DNA of 64,000 nt, taken from assembly GCA_963662395.1 (NCBI GenBank), contig OY759511.1, positions 4,340,001 through 4,404,000 of the forward strand, written 5' to 3'. Both the position numbers and the translations under genes were made by a program. The notes under the pieces were generated by a model, which was not told where the DNA came from, searched no databases, and saw only the letters and a program-made list of their open reading frames with translations. This stretch comes from JAPOXR01 sp963662395. Lineage in GTDB: Bacteria; Pseudomonadota; Alphaproteobacteria; Rhodobacterales; Rhodobacteraceae. Positions 42,843 to 51,669 of the stretch are shown one piece after another. The stretch's first letter is position 1. Every line of letters starts with the position of its first letter.

Positions 42843-43921
42843 GTTTCCCTGGTCTCGAAATCGATCCGGGGATCGATCCAGACATACATCAGATCGGAAA
42901 TGATCCCGACCACCAGGCCGAGCAGCCCGAAGACATACAGGGTACCGAAAATCACCGGGTAGTCCCTGGCTACGGCGGCCTCGAAGCCGAGCCTGCCGAG
43001 CCCGTCCAGCGAAAAGATGGTCTCGATGATCAGCGAGCCGCCGAAGAACACCGCAACGAATACCGCCGGAAACCCGGCAATGACAATGAGCATGGCGTTG
43101 CGGAACACGTGCCCGTACAAGACCCGCCTCTCGCTCAACCCCTTGGCCCGGGCGGTCATGACGTAGTGCTTCTTGATTTCGTCGAGGAAGCTGTTCTTGG
43201 TCAGCAATGTCAGCGTGGCAAAGGATGAAATCGTCGATGCAAGCACGGGAAGCGAGATATGCCAGAAATAGTCGGCGACCTTGCCGAGAAGGCTCAGCTC
43301 CTCGAAATTGTCGGAGACCAGCCCGCGCAGCGGAAACCACTTGAAGTAGGTGCCGCCGGCAAACAGCACCAGCAGCAGGATCGCAAACAGGAATCCCGGA
43401 ATTGCATATCCGACGATGATCGCCCCGGATGTCCAGGTGTCAAAGGGCGTCCCATCCTTGACCGCCTTGCGAATTCCCAGGGGTATCGACACCAGGTAGG
43501 CAATCACCGTGGACCACAGGCCGAGGGTGATGGAGACCGGCATCTTCTCCAGCACCAGGTCGATGACGCTGATGGATCTGAAATAGCTCTCGCCGAAATC
43601 GAAGCGGAGATAGTTCCATATCATCTCCAGGAACCGCTCCAGCGGTGGCCTGTCGAAGCCGAACTGGACTTCCAGTTCCTTGATGAACTCCTCCGGAAGA
43701 CCGCGGGAGCCGAGATACCTGTCATCACCCAGGGTTTCCTGCAGCGCGTCTCCCCCGGTTCCCGAGATGGTCTCGAAGACATCTCCCTCGCCCTCGAGCT
43801 GCGCCAGGATCTGTTCGATCGGACCGCCCGGCACGAACTGGACCAGCGCGAAGTTGATGATCATGATGCCGAACAGCGTTGGCAGAACCAGCGCCAGGCG
43901 ACGGATTATGTAGGCACCCAT
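42839..43921 (-). CDS. yejB: ABC transporter permease YejB
   Basis: 360 residues, DppB-type permease with six predicted helices: MGAYIIRRLALVLPTLFGI N-terminus, the FVPGGPIEQ motif, and the EAA loop DEIKKHYVMTARAKGLSERRVLYGHVFRNAML. The roughly 80-residue segment after helix 1 (EGDVFETISGTGGDALQETLGDDRYLGSRGLPEEFI) is typical of YejB and its close relatives. It follows yejA by 25 bases and its stop overlaps the yejE start. Confidence 0.94.
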   Translation of the reverse strand: MGAYIIRRLALVLPTLFGIMIINFALVQFVPGGPIEQILAQLEGEGDVFETISGTGGDALQETLGDDRYLGSRGLPEEFIKELEVQFGFDRPPLERFLEMIWNYLRFDFGESYFRSISVIDLVLEKMPVSITLGLWSTVIAYLVSIPLGIRKAVKDGTPFDTWTSGAIIVGYAIPGFLFAILLLVLFAGGTYFKWFPLRGLVSDNFEELSLLGKVADYFWHISLPVLASTISSFATLTLLTKNSFLDEIKKHYVMTARAKGLSERRVLYGHVFRNAMLIVIAGFPAVFVAVFFGGSLIIETIFSLDGLGRLGFEAAVARDYPVIFGTLYVFGLLGLVVGIISDLMYVWIDPRIDFETRET

Positions 43922-43946
43922 GGCAGGCCCGACGCAGTATCAGGAA

Positions 43947-45839
43947 TCAGAGCGCACCGGCTTCCTGGAGCGCCTGTGCCTTGTCGGCATTGAACCACCA
44001 GAAATCCAGGTATCCGAGCGAGTAGGGCGGGATGGTCTCCGGGTGTTCATAGATGTCGAAATAGGCAACGGTATGGAAGCCCCGATACCATTGCGGAACC
44101 CAGAATTTGCTGGCCCGCAACACCCGGTCCAGCGCCCTGACCGCCACCTTCAACTCCTCGGCGCTGTCGATTTCCTGGATGATGTCGATCAGCCGGTCGA
44201 CACCCTCATTGGCGTAGCCCATGTCGTTGAAGACGCCATCGACATACTGCGATCCGAAGGTCTGGCGCAGGCCGCCCGCCGACGGCTCCAGGCCAAGGCC
44301 GAAACTCGAGGTGATGATGTCGAAATCGTGGTTGCGGGCCCGATCGGTATATTGTGCCGGATCAATGCGGGTATACACCGCATCGACACCGAGACGCCGC
44401 AGATTCTCGGCGAAGGGATTGACGATCCTGTCGAAGGCCGGCGAGTCCTCGATGAACTCCACCTGCAGCAATTCCCCGTCCTCGTTACGGCGCAACCCGT
44501 CATCGCCGACCAGCCATCCGGCTTCGTCGAGCAGGGCAGAGGCCTTCCTGAGATTGCCGCGATCCAGCTGCCGGTTGCCCGAGGGCGGTGCCATTGCTGC
44601 CGGTTCGGTAAACACCGAGGCAGGAATGAACTCCCTGATCGGTTCGAGGTATTCGAGTTCATCCTCGCCCGGCAATCCTTCGGCCGCCAGGAAGCTGTTT
44701 TCCCAGAACGAGTTGATCCGATCATAGAGGCCGTAAAACAGGGTCTCGTTGGACCATTCGAAATTGAACATCAGCGAAATCGCCTCGCGGACCCTGACAT
44801 CCCGGAATTTCTCGCGCCGCAGGTTGAAGACAAATGACTGTCCGCTGGCCGGGGTCCCGGAATCATAGGTCCGCTTCACGGCCCAGCCATCGCTGATCGC
44901 GCCGAAATCGTAGCCGGTTGCCCATGTCTTCGAACTGTTTTCAGCCCGGAACGTGTATTCGCCTGCCTTGAAGCCCTCGAATGCCGCCGCACTGTCGGCA
45001 AAATACTCGACGCGGATGGTCTCGAAATTCTGCCGGCCGCGATTGATGGCCAGGTGATCTCCCCAGTAATCGGGGTTGCGCCGGTAGACGATGCGCCGGT
45101 TCGGTTCGATGGAATCAACGACATAGGGGGACGAGCCGACAGCAGGCTCCATCCGCGATTCATCGAGCCCGGCACCGGTGGAGTCGAACCACGCCTTGGA
45201 AAAGATCGGCAAACCCCCGACCATGGCCGGGTAGTCGCGTGGAGATTCCTCGGTATTGAAAATGAACTTGATGCGAAGCGGGTCTTCGATTTCAACGGAT
45301 TTGACCGCGCGTTCGAGTTCGCTTCGAAACGAAAACAGGCCTTCGTTCAGAAAGATCTCGTAGGTAAAATTGACATCCTCCGCCGTCACCGGGGTTCCGT
45401 CCGAGAAGCGCGCCTCCGGCCGGATGTTGAAGATGACCCAGCTACGGTCCTCCGGGTACTCGATCGTCGAGGCAAGCAGGCCATACGAAGCGCTCACCTC
45501 GTCGGCCGTTCCTGTCAGCAGGGATTCGAAGAAGATGCTGGACAATGCACCGGCCCGGCCCTTGCGGGTGTAGGGGTTCATCGAGTCGAAGGTGCCGGGT
45601 GCCCAGATCGACATTTCGCCGCCCCTGGGCGCCTCCGGGTTCACGTATTCCAGGTGCTCGAAATCCTCGGTGTATTTGAGGTCACCGAAGGTCGAGATCC
45701 CGTGCGAAATGATGATGTCCTGGTTTGCCAGGGCTGGCGGGCCCAGCAGGAATGCGCTCAGCCCGGCCGCGGCAAGAATCGCTCCGACCCGCCCTTTGGG
45801 CCCCTGCCCGGGGTCACGCCGGTTCAGCCCGTACCTCAT
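43947..45839 (-). CDS. yejA: Extracellular solute-binding protein YejA (family 5)
   Basis: 630 residues. Signal peptide (AILAAAGLSAFLLGPPALA, cleavage before NQDII). Peptide-binding fold: HGISTFGDLKYTEDFEHLEYVNPEAPRGGEMS, the family-5 signature around FSDGTPVTAEDVNFTYEI, DYPAMVGGLPIFSKAWF, and MLF-like NFEWSNETLFYG. It captures oligopeptides in the periplasm for YejBEF. First gene of yejABEF; AAGGAT precedes the ATG. Confidence 0.93.
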   Translation of the reverse strand: MRYGLNRRDPGQGPKGRVGAILAAAGLSAFLLGPPALANQDIIISHGISTFGDLKYTEDFEHLEYVNPEAPRGGEMSIWAPGTFDSMNPYTRKGRAGALSSIFFESLLTGTADEVSASYGLLASTIEYPEDRSWVIFNIRPEARFSDGTPVTAEDVNFTYEIFLNEGLFSFRSELERAVKSVEIEDPLRIKFIFNTEESPRDYPAMVGGLPIFSKAWFDSTGAGLDESRMEPAVGSSPYVVDSIEPNRRIVYRRNPDYWGDHLAINRGRQNFETIRVEYFADSAAAFEGFKAGEYTFRAENSSKTWATGYDFGAISDGWAVKRTYDSGTPASGQSFVFNLRREKFRDVRVREAISLMFNFEWSNETLFYGLYDRINSFWENSFLAAEGLPGEDELEYLEPIREFIPASVFTEPAAMAPPSGNRQLDRGNLRKASALLDEAGWLVGDDGLRRNEDGELLQVEFIEDSPAFDRIVNPFAENLRRLGVDAVYTRIDPAQYTDRARNHDFDIITSSFGLGLEPSAGGLRQTFGSQYVDGVFNDMGYANEGVDRLIDIIQEIDSAEELKVAVRALDRVLRASKFWVPQWYRGFHTVAYFDIYEHPETIPPYSLGYLDFWWFNADKAQALQEAGAL

Positions 45840-45971
45840 TTCCGTATCCTTTCATTTTCCCGAAGATTATCTCCTGCCGGAATGGCAATCAATGTCACAC
45901 CTGCCGCCTCGCGCGAAATTCAGACCCGACGCGATTGCTGCAGCCGGGGCCGGGACATCATGCGGTAACAG

Positions 45972-46493
45972 CTACTGCAGCGACTGGAGGTAGGCAATCA
46001 GATTGGCCTGGTCACGGGGTTTCTTCAGGCCGACGAACGACATCTTGGTTCCCGGAAGGAACTTCTTCGGATTGGCAAGGAATGCCGCCAGCACCTCGAC
46101 ATTCCAGTTGCCTCCCAACTCCGCCATCGGCCCCGAGTAATCGAAGCCGTCAATGGTGGCGACAGCCCGGCCCATGATCCGGACCAGGTGAGGACCGACC
46201 CCGTTGACCGCCTCATCCGCCTTGTGGCAGGCCTTGCACTTGGCGAATACCTTGGCTCCCCTGGCGGCATCTGCTTCGACCAGCAGGGCCATGATGTCCA
46301 CCGCTTCGGCCGTGGCGGCGCCGTCATCATGGGCGGTCGGCTCCGGGAACAGGCTCGCAACGGCGTGACCATCGCCGTGACTGTCCAGCCCGACATGGTA
46401 GATCGATTCGGCAGCCCATTTTCCCAACAGCAGGACCAGCATTGCGCCGCAAAGCGCGCCAACGGTCTTGGTTGCGGTCATGGTGTCGAACAT
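45972..46493 (-). CDS. Membrane-anchored c-type cytochrome
   Basis: 173 residues. An uncleaved N-terminal helix (TVGALCGAMLVLLLGKWAAESIY) anchors a class I cytochrome c domain. Haem attachment CKACH (in AKCKACHKADE) and the axial Met in LPGTKMSFVGL are visible, with NLIAYLQSL as the C-terminal helix. It resembles the CycM/c552 group that carries electrons to aa3 oxidase. It is divergent from pheA, the usual alphaproteobacterial neighbour. Confidence 0.92.
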   Translation of the reverse strand: MFDTMTATKTVGALCGAMLVLLLGKWAAESIYHVGLDSHGDGHAVASLFPEPTAHDDGAATAEAVDIMALLVEADAARGAKVFAKCKACHKADEAVNGVGPHLVRIMGRAVATIDGFDYSGPMAELGGNWNVEVLAAFLANPKKFLPGTKMSFVGLKKPRDQANLIAYLQSLQ

Positions 46494-46576
46494 TGAGAAA
46501 CTCCCGACAGTCGGCGGCTCGGGGTATCGCCTGGAACCCGGCGCCTTCTACAGCCTTCCATTCACGAATTGCAAGG

Positions 46577-46582
46577 TATACT
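46577..46582 (+). promoter_or_regulatory. Candidate -10 element upstream of pheA
   Basis: TATACT at 46577-46582 matches five of six consensus -10 positions, preceded by GG. No strong -35 lies 16-18 bases upstream (nearest CTTCCA at 46555-46560). Transcription would begin near 46589, only about 8 bases before the pheA ATG, giving a very short leader. Confidence 0.4.
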
Positions 46583-46596
46583 AGGTCGCGGTTTCC

Positions 46597-47457
46597 ATGC
46601 TGAATCGCAACAAGGCAGTCGGTCCGGTGATCGAGAAGATAGCATTCCAGGGTGAACGGGGAGCCTATTCGCACCAGGCCTGCATGGCCGCACGGTCCGA
46701 TGCCGTTGCCGTTCCGTGCGAGACATTTGAAGGGGCGGTCGAGTCGGTAAGGTCGGGGGGTTCCTCCATGGCGGTGCTGCCGGTCGAGAATTCGATCTAT
46801 GGCCGGGTCGCCGACATCCACCGCCTGCTGCCCGATTCAGGCCTCTACATCGTCGACGAGGTTTTCGTCCGAATTCACATCAATGTCCTGGTGCTGCCCG
46901 GGACCCGGCTGGCCGATGTGAAGACGGCGCTCAGCCACACGGTCCTGCTGGGGCAGTGCAGGGGGTTCATCGGCAAACACGGGATCCGTCCCCTGGCATG
47001 GGCGGATACGGCCGGTGCAGCCAGGCATGTCGCTGCCACCGGAGACCCGACCCTGTCGGCGCTTGCATCGGAGCTGGCCGGCGAGATCTACGGGCTGGAA
47101 TCGGTCAGCCGCCATATCGAGGATGAGAAATTCAGCCGCACCAGGTTCTTCGTGATGTCGCACGAGCGAAATTTCGAGCGCAGAGGGACGGCAATGATCA
47201 CCGCCTTCGTATTCCGGGTGCGGAATATCCCGGCGGCCCTCTACAAGGCGCTTGGCGGATTTGCCACCAACCGGGTCAACATGGTCAAGCTGGAAAGCTA
47301 CATGGTCGGCGGCACCTTCAGCGCCACGCAATTCTTTGCCGAGGTCCAGGGTCATCCCGAGGATGACAACGTGGTGCTGGCGCTGGAAGAGCTGGAATTC
47401 TTCACCGACTACCTGGAATTGCTCGGCGTCTACCCGGCGGCGGCAGAGCGGAATTAG
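46597..47457 (+). CDS. pheA: Prephenate dehydratase
   Basis: 286 residues. It converts prephenate to phenylpyruvate for phenylalanine synthesis. Catalytic domain (about 13-195): IAFQGERGAYSHQAC, LPVENSIYGRV, and the catalytic TRF motif in SRTRFFVMS. C-terminal ACT domain (about 200-280) has ESYMVGGTFSATQFFAEV where the ESRP regulatory motif usually lies, so Phe feedback binding is likely in modified form. No chorismate mutase domain is fused. Start is ATG 46597; GTG 46627 is an alternative. No Shine-Dalgarno is evident, consistent with the very short leader. Confidence 0.93.
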   Translation: MLNRNKAVGPVIEKIAFQGERGAYSHQACMAARSDAVAVPCETFEGAVESVRSGGSSMAVLPVENSIYGRVADIHRLLPDSGLYIVDEVFVRIHINVLVLPGTRLADVKTALSHTVLLGQCRGFIGKHGIRPLAWADTAGAARHVAATGDPTLSALASELAGEIYGLESVSRHIEDEKFSRTRFFVMSHERNFERRGTAMITAFVFRVRNIPAALYKALGGFATNRVNMVKLESYMVGGTFSATQFFAEVQGHPEDDNVVLALEELEFFTDYLELLGVYPAAAERN

Positions 47458-47517
47458 CCGGCGCGGCACCGGGGCCTGCTACGGGAGCAGCCCTGCCATT
47501 GCATAGGCTCCAAGCGG

Positions 47518-48447
47518 TCACATCGGCCGCCCGCCCAGCCATTTCCAGATCAGGTATTCTGCGATCGAGCCGGGCCTCGGGGGCCTGATGTCGGCATCCG
47601 GGTTGTCCCAGACTTCCAGCATGTCTTCCCGGGTCATCCACAGGGCGGCTGCCAACTCCTCGCTGTCAAGCCGGATCTCGGTCGATTCGGCCTGCCCGAC
47701 ACAGCCAATCATCAGTGATGACGGGAACGGCCATGCCTGGGAGGCAACATAGCCGACCTTCCCGACCTGAATTCCCGCTTCCTCGAAGGTCTCGCGCCGC
47801 ACGGCTGCCTCGATGGTCTCGCCGGGTTCCATGAATCCGGCCAGTAGCGAGAACATGCGGTCCGGCCAGTCATGGGCCCGGCCCAGCAGCACTGAATTGC
47901 CGCTGGTCACCAGCATGATGACCACCGGATCGGTGCGGCAGAAATGCACGGCACGGCAGTGGTCGCACACGCGATGGACGCCATCTTCCGACATTCGGCT
48001 CCGATTTCCGCAACCAGCGCAAAACGGGTTGCGGGCATGCCATGCCAGCAACGACTTGGCCCGGGCAATGAACTGGGCTTCCGGGCCGGACAGCATGGTC
48101 ATCACTGAACGGAGATTGACAAATCCCGAGCCGGCAGGGGCATCAGGATGGTGTTGCACGGCCTGGTCAAGAATGGTGTCGGGGCCGGTTTCCGGGATCC
48201 CCTCCGGCTGCCAGTCCGAGATGTCGCAGGCAAATCCGGACACGTCACCGATTTCGCCGACATGAATCGGTGGCCCCGAGGAATGATCAAGACACCGGTG
48301 CCCCTCGCCAAGCCAGCACAGCGCCGATGCGTCGGTCACCAGCGGCTTGCCGCGCCACACCGGCAGGTATCTGGCTCCCTTCCCGGGGGAGTCACTGCGG
48401 GGAAGCAACTCGCCGGCAAATGCCATGCGGGGTTTTCGAATGGTCAC
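47518..48447 (-). CDS. nudC: NAD+ diphosphatase / NAD-RNA decapping Nudix hydrolase
   Basis: 309 residues from GTG 48447. The start is fixed by GGAGG 9 bases upstream and by a GTGA overlap with the stop of the upstream gene. It hydrolyses NADH/NAD+ and removes NAD caps from RNA. N-terminal domain (FAGELLPRSDS), Zn ribbon FCAGCGNRSRMSEDGVHRVCDHC with four Cys, then the Nudix box GFMEPGETIEAAVRRETFEEAG, and the family's downstream SQAWPFPSSLMIG. Length is normal. Confidence 0.94.
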   Translation of the reverse strand: MTIRKPRMAFAGELLPRSDSPGKGARYLPVWRGKPLVTDASALCWLGEGHRCLDHSSGPPIHVGEIGDVSGFACDISDWQPEGIPETGPDTILDQAVQHHPDAPAGSGFVNLRSVMTMLSGPEAQFIARAKSLLAWHARNPFCAGCGNRSRMSEDGVHRVCDHCRAVHFCRTDPVVIMLVTSGNSVLLGRAHDWPDRMFSLLAGFMEPGETIEAAVRRETFEEAGIQVGKVGYVASQAWPFPSSLMIGCVGQAESTEIRLDSEELAAALWMTREDMLEVWDNPDADIRPPRPGSIAEYLIWKWLGGRPM

Positions 48448-48941
48448 GGCTGTGTACCTCCAGCTGGTCGGCTCGACGTGAATTCCTGCAGCCTCCGGAT
48501 GTTCTCCGGCCTTGCGAGCATGCGAAGGCAACGATCATCAGCGCGTGGCTGGATGGCAAGACCGTTTTCCCACTGATCCAGCGACGCGTCGTCGAACCCG
48601 GCCAGACGGGCAAGAGCTGCCCGGGTCATTCCGTGATCCCGTCGGATTCGCCGAATCCGGCCGGGCGACAAGACGCCGAGGTGATCGCGAATCGCCGCGT
48701 GTCTCAATCCTTCGGCCGCGTCATCCAGGTAATCGAAGCCGCATGTGACGCACCGGCGCAATGGCACCCGCACCCGCAATTCGGCTGCGAGATCCCCGGA
48801 TCCGTAATCGAATTCGAGAATCTCCCACCTGGTCATGATCTCGTCACCGCCGCAGATCGGACAAGTCGAGACTGATCGTTCAGCCTGCGATCGAATGTGC
48901 GGGCAGGGCCGCTGCCGATTGCCTGGATGACTCGTCTCCAT
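48444..48941 (-). CDS. MqsA/YgiT-type zinc-finger HTH protein coupled to nudC
   Basis: 165 residues; AAGGAG lies 7 bases before ATG 48941. The N-terminal zinc-binding half has Cys pairs in STCPICGGDE and RRCVTCGFDY. The C-terminal HTH of XRE type reads RIRRIRRDHGMTRAALARLAGFDDASLDQWENG. This is the layout of MqsA, the antitoxin of MqsRA, and of solitary YgiT-like regulators. No MqsR-like toxin gene is next to it. Its TGA overlaps the nudC GTG, so both proteins are made from one message. It may autoregulate the pair; the regulatory role is inference. Confidence 0.8.
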   Translation of the reverse strand: METSHPGNRQRPCPHIRSQAERSVSTCPICGGDEIMTRWEILEFDYGSGDLAAELRVRVPLRRCVTCGFDYLDDAAEGLRHAAIRDHLGVLSPGRIRRIRRDHGMTRAALARLAGFDDASLDQWENGLAIQPRADDRCLRMLARPENIRRLQEFTSSRPAGGTQP

Positions 48942-49057
48942 CTCCTGACTCCTTCACAATCCTCTCGTGTGAAATGGTCAAAACCCCGCCCGAACATCTT
49001 TCCGGCACCAGGCTCATTGATCATCTTGCCATGCCGGACGGCATTTCCTATTGAACC

Positions 49058-49150
49058 GGTGGGTTGGCACGGGCGAACGACTCGTAAACCCGGTCAGGTC
49101 CGAAAGGAAGCAGCCGCAGCGAAAACAGTTCGGGTCGCTGCCAACCCGCC
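49058..49150 (+). ncRNA. ffs: Signal recognition particle RNA (4.5S type)
   Basis: The conserved SRP core CAGGTCCGAAAGGAAGCAG is at 49095-49113, including the GGAAG-type tetraloop flank and the asymmetric loop that bind Ffh. The ends pair: GGTGGGTTGGCA (49058-49069) with TGCCAACCCGCC (49139-49150), followed inward by CGGGCGAAC with GTTCGGGTCGC. This forms the long hairpin of about 93 nt expected for the bacterial short SRP RNA. With Ffh it targets nascent membrane proteins. It lies between nudC and dnaX, the classic alphaproteobacterial position, though two extra genes now separate it from dnaX. Exact ends may differ by a few bases. Confidence 0.88.
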
Positions 49151-49363
49151 AGCGACAACCGGACCGGGTGCCGACCAGGTGAACGGTACCAATGCCGGAA
49201 GATTTCCCGGATCATGCGTTTCGGAGAGCAGTGAAGGCAGTGGAAGGACATCGGACCGAGCCATTTCGAAGTGCGGCAGGGAGAGCCTGCTTCGGCCGGC
49301 AGCCCGAACAATCGTCCAGCTGTCGCCACCGATTGCAGCCAGGCCAGGAGTGGAGCGGGATGC

Positions 49364-49795
49364 ATGCGCAGAATTTCGGCTGAGCAAATCCGGGCCCGCA
49401 AATCCTACAAGAAATTGCTGAGCCAGATCGTCGAAGGGCTTCCGGCCGGAACGCGGGCACAGATTGCACGCAGCCTCGGCTATACAAACAGCTATGTCAG
49501 CCAGATGCTGAGCACCAATTCCAGGGTTCCGTTGCCGCGAATGCACCTGCCGGAAATCATGAAGCTGTGCGAGTTTTCCGAACAGGATGCGGCCGAGTTC
49601 CTGGAATTGTACGAAACCGCCCATCCCAGAAGCTACAGTGACATCCTGAAGGATGGCTCCGATTCGCTGACAATTTCGCTTCCCGAATTTGCAACTGCCA
49701 GCCAGCGCCAGTCGGTAATCGATGCCATCCACCGTTCGGCGGAAATCATCATCGAAGTGTCCAACCAGGCAAGAAAGCGCGGCACCCGCAAGTAG
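49364..49795 (+). CDS. HTH protein, XRE-like
   Basis: 143 residues from ATG 49364. An N-terminal basic segment (RARKSYKKLLSQIVEGL) leads into a helix-turn-helix (AGTRAQIARSLGYTNSYVSQMLSTNSRVPLP), followed by a second helical region (LPEIMKLCEFSEQDAAEFLELYETAHP) and a C-terminal helical tail. It has the layout of an alphaproteobacterial XRE-type regulator of about 140 residues whose targets are unknown. It lies between ffs and the ankyrin gene, a position that in relatives is simply ffs-dnaX, so it may be an insertion. Confidence 0.75.
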   Translation: MRRISAEQIRARKSYKKLLSQIVEGLPAGTRAQIARSLGYTNSYVSQMLSTNSRVPLPRMHLPEIMKLCEFSEQDAAEFLELYETAHPRSYSDILKDGSDSLTISLPEFATASQRQSVIDAIHRSAEIIIEVSNQARKRGTRK

Positions 49796-49801
49796 CCGCA
49801 C

Positions 49802-51367
49802 TCATGCGATTCCACCCTCAACCACCTGTTCGGGGAAATCGACCGACCATCGAAGCAGGAATTCCGCCATGTCACGGTTGCCGGCGAACCGGATGGCCCG
49901 GACTCCCAGTGGCACGCCGGCCTCCAGCGCCAGCCGGGCACAGGCGATGTGGTCCCGTGCCCGACGTTGCGGGCAATTTTCCGAGCCGTGAATGATCGTC
50001 GACAGCAGGTCTCCGCCAAATCCGTTGACGTGATCGAGGGAAGGTGACAGCGACAGAAGCCAGCCCATCGTGTCCGGAAGTCCTTCCCAACCGGCGACAT
50101 GCAGCGGGGTCATTCCCATCTCGTCGGTGGCGTTCGGGTCAAATCCGAATCCGACCAGTCGCTTCAGGTGATCAAGCCGGCCCGGCCAGGGAGCCAGGTT
50201 GGCCAACAGCCCGCCGATCTCGGGGGTTGGCTCGATATCCGCCATCTGCATTCCATGGGGAGATGTGTCGTCGGCAAGTGCAGCCAGCACCGATTCAGTG
50301 GGGTCGAGACCCGTGTCGCCGCCGCCATCCTCTATCACTTCGGCGATGGCGCGGTTTCCGTAGATCCGGGAATAGGCAAAGGGCGAGTGCCCGTGATGCA
50401 GCAGGGTGACGTCTGCTTCGGCCTCCAGCAGCAGCCTGGCCATGTCGGCATCGCACATCCGCCTGGCCGCATGGTGCATGGCTGGCACCATCAATGACGG
50501 CTCGCCTCCCGGATGGTCCCTGGGTTGTGCATCGACACTCGCCCCATGCCCGATCAACAGGCGTACGGTGAGGTGGTCATTGAAATCGATGGCTCTCAGC
50601 AGCGCATTCGTGCCATCCACCCTGGCGCCGTGTTTCAGCAGCAGGCGGGTGGCGTCTGCATGTTCGAGTTCCGTGGAGTGGTAGAGGGATTCATCATCAT
50701 CCGGGTCGGCACCCTGGTGAAGCAGCCAACGGCCAAGATCGAAATTGTCGGCATGGCACAGCGCTGCATACAGGGCGGACAGCATGTGAGGAGAGTCCGG
50801 CTCGGCCGGAATTCCGTCATTGACATCAGCCCCCGACCGGAGAAGTGCCGATGCGATATTGAGCATGTCCGCGTGCTTTTCTGGTGCCGCATGGATGTGG
50901 CGCGACATGGCCAGGTGCATGATCGGCGGTTTCCCGCCAATCTTGCGGGTTGCCGATTCCGGATCGTCCCGCAATCGGCTGGCAATGGAGGCTTCGTCAT
51001 AAAGGGCAAGCTCGATCGCCAAATCCGCATTGGCGATTTCCGGATCGTCATCGATCAGCCGGCGCACCACCCAGTGCTGGCCATGAACCAGGGCGATTCT
51101 CAGCCGATCGATCCTGTCCTCCCGATCCATGGCCCCATCATCGGCCGCCATTCTTCCGGCTGCCCAACCGGAAAAACCCGCGTCACCGGCCACCGCGTGC
51201 AGGGCATCGGACAGGCGGAATTCACGTGCAGGTCCGGACGAGGCATTGAGGGTGGACACTGCCCCGGGATCCCCGTGCCGTGCTGCCGCCAGCAAATCCC
51301 TGGCCCGTTCTGCCAGGTAGTCCGGTCTCCCGGTAATCGGTGCCGGATGTTGTTTCGCAATGGTCAT
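49802..51367 (-). CDS. Ankyrin-repeat protein
   Basis: 521 residues. Multiple ankyrin repeats are visible from about residue 85 on: RRLIDDDPEIANADLAIELA, ASALLRSGADVNDGI, GRWLLHQGADPDDDESLYH, TRLLLKHGARVDGTNALLRA, VRLLIGHGASVDAQ, LLLEAEADVTLLHHGHSPF, KRLVGFGFDPNATDEMG, MTPLHVAGWEGLPDTMGWLL, and ALEAGVPLGVRAIRFAGN. No signal peptide or membrane segment is present, so it is probably a cytosolic protein-interaction scaffold. It is convergent with the HTH gene (6 bases between stops) and divergent from dnaX. Ligands are unknown. Confidence 0.88.
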   Translation of the reverse strand: MTIAKQHPAPITGRPDYLAERARDLLAAARHGDPGAVSTLNASSGPAREFRLSDALHAVAGDAGFSGWAAGRMAADDGAMDREDRIDRLRIALVHGQHWVVRRLIDDDPEIANADLAIELALYDEASIASRLRDDPESATRKIGGKPPIMHLAMSRHIHAAPEKHADMLNIASALLRSGADVNDGIPAEPDSPHMLSALYAALCHADNFDLGRWLLHQGADPDDDESLYHSTELEHADATRLLLKHGARVDGTNALLRAIDFNDHLTVRLLIGHGASVDAQPRDHPGGEPSLMVPAMHHAARRMCDADMARLLLEAEADVTLLHHGHSPFAYSRIYGNRAIAEVIEDGGGDTGLDPTESVLAALADDTSPHGMQMADIEPTPEIGGLLANLAPWPGRLDHLKRLVGFGFDPNATDEMGMTPLHVAGWEGLPDTMGWLLSLSPSLDHVNGFGGDLLSTIIHGSENCPQRRARDHIACARLALEAGVPLGVRAIRFAGNRDMAEFLLRWSVDFPEQVVEGGIA

Positions 51368-51669
51368 GAAGACAATTCCCTTTCACGGCAGGATCTGCCG
51401 ACCTTTCCATGTTGCCAGATCGGGCGACCCCCGTCTTCCCATTCTTCATCCGGGTCGTCACGCCGGGGATCCAACCGGGCCGAAGGGTCCACCCGCAATC
51501 CACGCCGCCGGCATCTGGCTCGCCTCCCCTCTGAAGGCGAGGCGGCAACCGGTGGCGCCGGGCGTCGGCAACGGTTGCCGGCTGGACGGGATTTCCACAT
51601 CCGGTCCTTGTCCGGACCTTGTCCAATCCGGCAAATCATTCTAATCCAACCAGAAACCTGCGGGAAGAA
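51368..51669. other. 302-base interval before dnaX with an 11-base tandem repeat
   Basis: No gene is seen. At 51603-51624 GGTCCTTGTCC is followed directly by GGACCTTGTCC (10 of 11 identical), ending 45 bases before the dnaX ATG. The promoter of dnaX and that of the divergent ankyrin gene should lie here, but no clear pair of hexamers is evident. Confidence 0.4.

Noticed and set aside
48444..48941. Complete MqsRA toxin-antitoxin module
   Set aside because: Only the MqsA-like protein is present; neither side encodes an MqsR-like toxin.
51520..51550. GC-rich hairpin before dnaX as a terminator
   Set aside because: A GCCTC/GAGGC stem is possible but no T-run follows and neither neighbour ends there.
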